Positions 63,735 to 64,000 of a stretch of DNA of 64,000 bases are shown one piece after another (position 1 is the first letter of the stretch; every line of letters starts with the position of its first letter). The notes below the pieces were generated by a model that was not told the DNA's origin, ran no database searches, and saw nothing but the letters and a program-made list of their open reading frames with translations. The DNA is from Telluria aromaticivorans. GTDB lineage: Bacteria > Pseudomonadota > Gammaproteobacteria > Burkholderiales > Burkholderiaceae_D. A program made the translations under genes and the position numbers. The DNA lies in NCBI RefSeq assembly GCF_013003915.1, contig NZ_JABAIV010000003.1, positions 124,001 to 188,000 of the forward strand. Reading direction: 5' to 3'.

Positions 63735-64000
63735 TTATGCCTGTTCGAGGTTGAATGCCTTGTGCAGCGCGCGCACGGCGAGCTCCATGTATTTCTCGTC
63801 GATCAGCACCGAAATCTTGATTTCCGAGGTCGAGATCATCAGGATGTTGATGCCCTCTTCCGACAGCGTGCGGAACATCTGCGAGGCGACGCCGACGTGG
63901 CTGCGCATGCCCACGCCCACCGCCGACACCTTCGACACCTTGGCGTCGCCCAGCACCTTGGCCGCACCCAGCGATTCGCGCTGGCCTTCCAGCACGCTCA
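63735..64000 (-). CDS. lysC: Aspartokinase, C-terminal ACT domains (runs off right edge)
   Basis: Last 87 codons plus a partial one; the gene continues beyond the window. The sequence [20 protein letters not shown], followed by [20 protein letters not shown] and an [18 protein letters not shown] end, is the regulatory ACT domain where lysine and threonine bind. It makes aspartyl phosphate for lysine, threonine and methionine synthesis. 95 bases separate its end from tRNA-Ser. Confidence 0.9.
   Translation of the reverse strand, partial: SVLEGQRESLGAAKVLGDAKVSKVSAVGVGMRSHVGVASQMFRTLSEEGINILMISTSEIKISVLIDEKYMELAVRALHKAFNLEQA

Overview
The window is high-GC DNA that is densely packed with genes and rich in two-component and c-di-GMP signalling. 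The protein families, the many hybrid sensor kinases and the YfiR-like and bufferin loci suggest a betaproteobacterium of the Oxalobacteraceae, most likely the Massilia/Telluria group. This placement is an inference from gene content; no rRNA is present. One tRNA gene (Ser, GCU) lies near the right edge, followed by the end of lysC.

Left part (1-19.9 kb): a TonB-dependent receptor runs off the left edge. It is followed by an aspartate-receiver protein, a MetE-like methyltransferase translationally coupled to a large PAS/GAF hybrid kinase, a REC-GGDEF diguanylate cyclase, a REC-HK-REC hybrid kinase, a hemerythrin, a NarX-type kinase, NDH-2, an aldo-keto reductase, a LytS/LytTR pair, small exported proteins and the RNA helicase RhlE. 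Three copies of a short element with GTAGGGTGGGC ends lie between these genes.

Middle (19.8-42 kb): a Pat-type acetyltransferase is followed by the remains of a metal-efflux locus: two His-rich exported proteins and a truncated TolC-like gene fused to the start of a SUI1/YciH gene. Next come a GH1-like hydrolase, a MASE4-type hybrid kinase, a CopA ATPase carrying a CopZ-like domain at its end under a CueR-type promoter, a GAF/PAS diguanylate cyclase, an apparent operon of TonB receptor, YfiR-like protein and CHASE8 hybrid kinase, and a GGDEF/EAL phosphodiesterase.

Centre of interest (41.8-54.2 kb): ohr, an MFS exporter, ohrR and an OmpR/HK pair lead into a nine-gene operon (46707-51830). It encodes a CzcE-like protein, two different bufferin-type cysteine-rich RiPP precursors (DUF2282/BufA1 and a six-Cys BufA2 type), the DUF692 modifying enzyme BufB with its DUF2063 partner BufC, two exported alpha/beta-hydrolase-fold proteins that both lack the catalytic nucleophile, DoxX and an unknown exported protein. 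A strong terminator separates it from a convergent thioredoxin-like/cupin pair. Both operons carry a direct repeat of CCGACACA-type octamers at 21-bp spacing upstream, suggesting one shared regulator, perhaps the adjacent OmpR/HK pair.

Right part (54.2-64 kb): two SDRs, a MarR regulator with palindromic operators, a tautomerase, a LysR gene broken by an amber codon, an SRPBCC protein, a YceI-like lipoprotein and a receiver with Glu in place of the phospho-Asp. A 3.2 kb segment (60349-63559) is bounded by a 16-bp copy of the tRNA-Ser 3' end and looks like a decayed integrated island. It holds a CGNR regulator, an epoxide-hydrolase-like enzyme and a frameshifted TetR.
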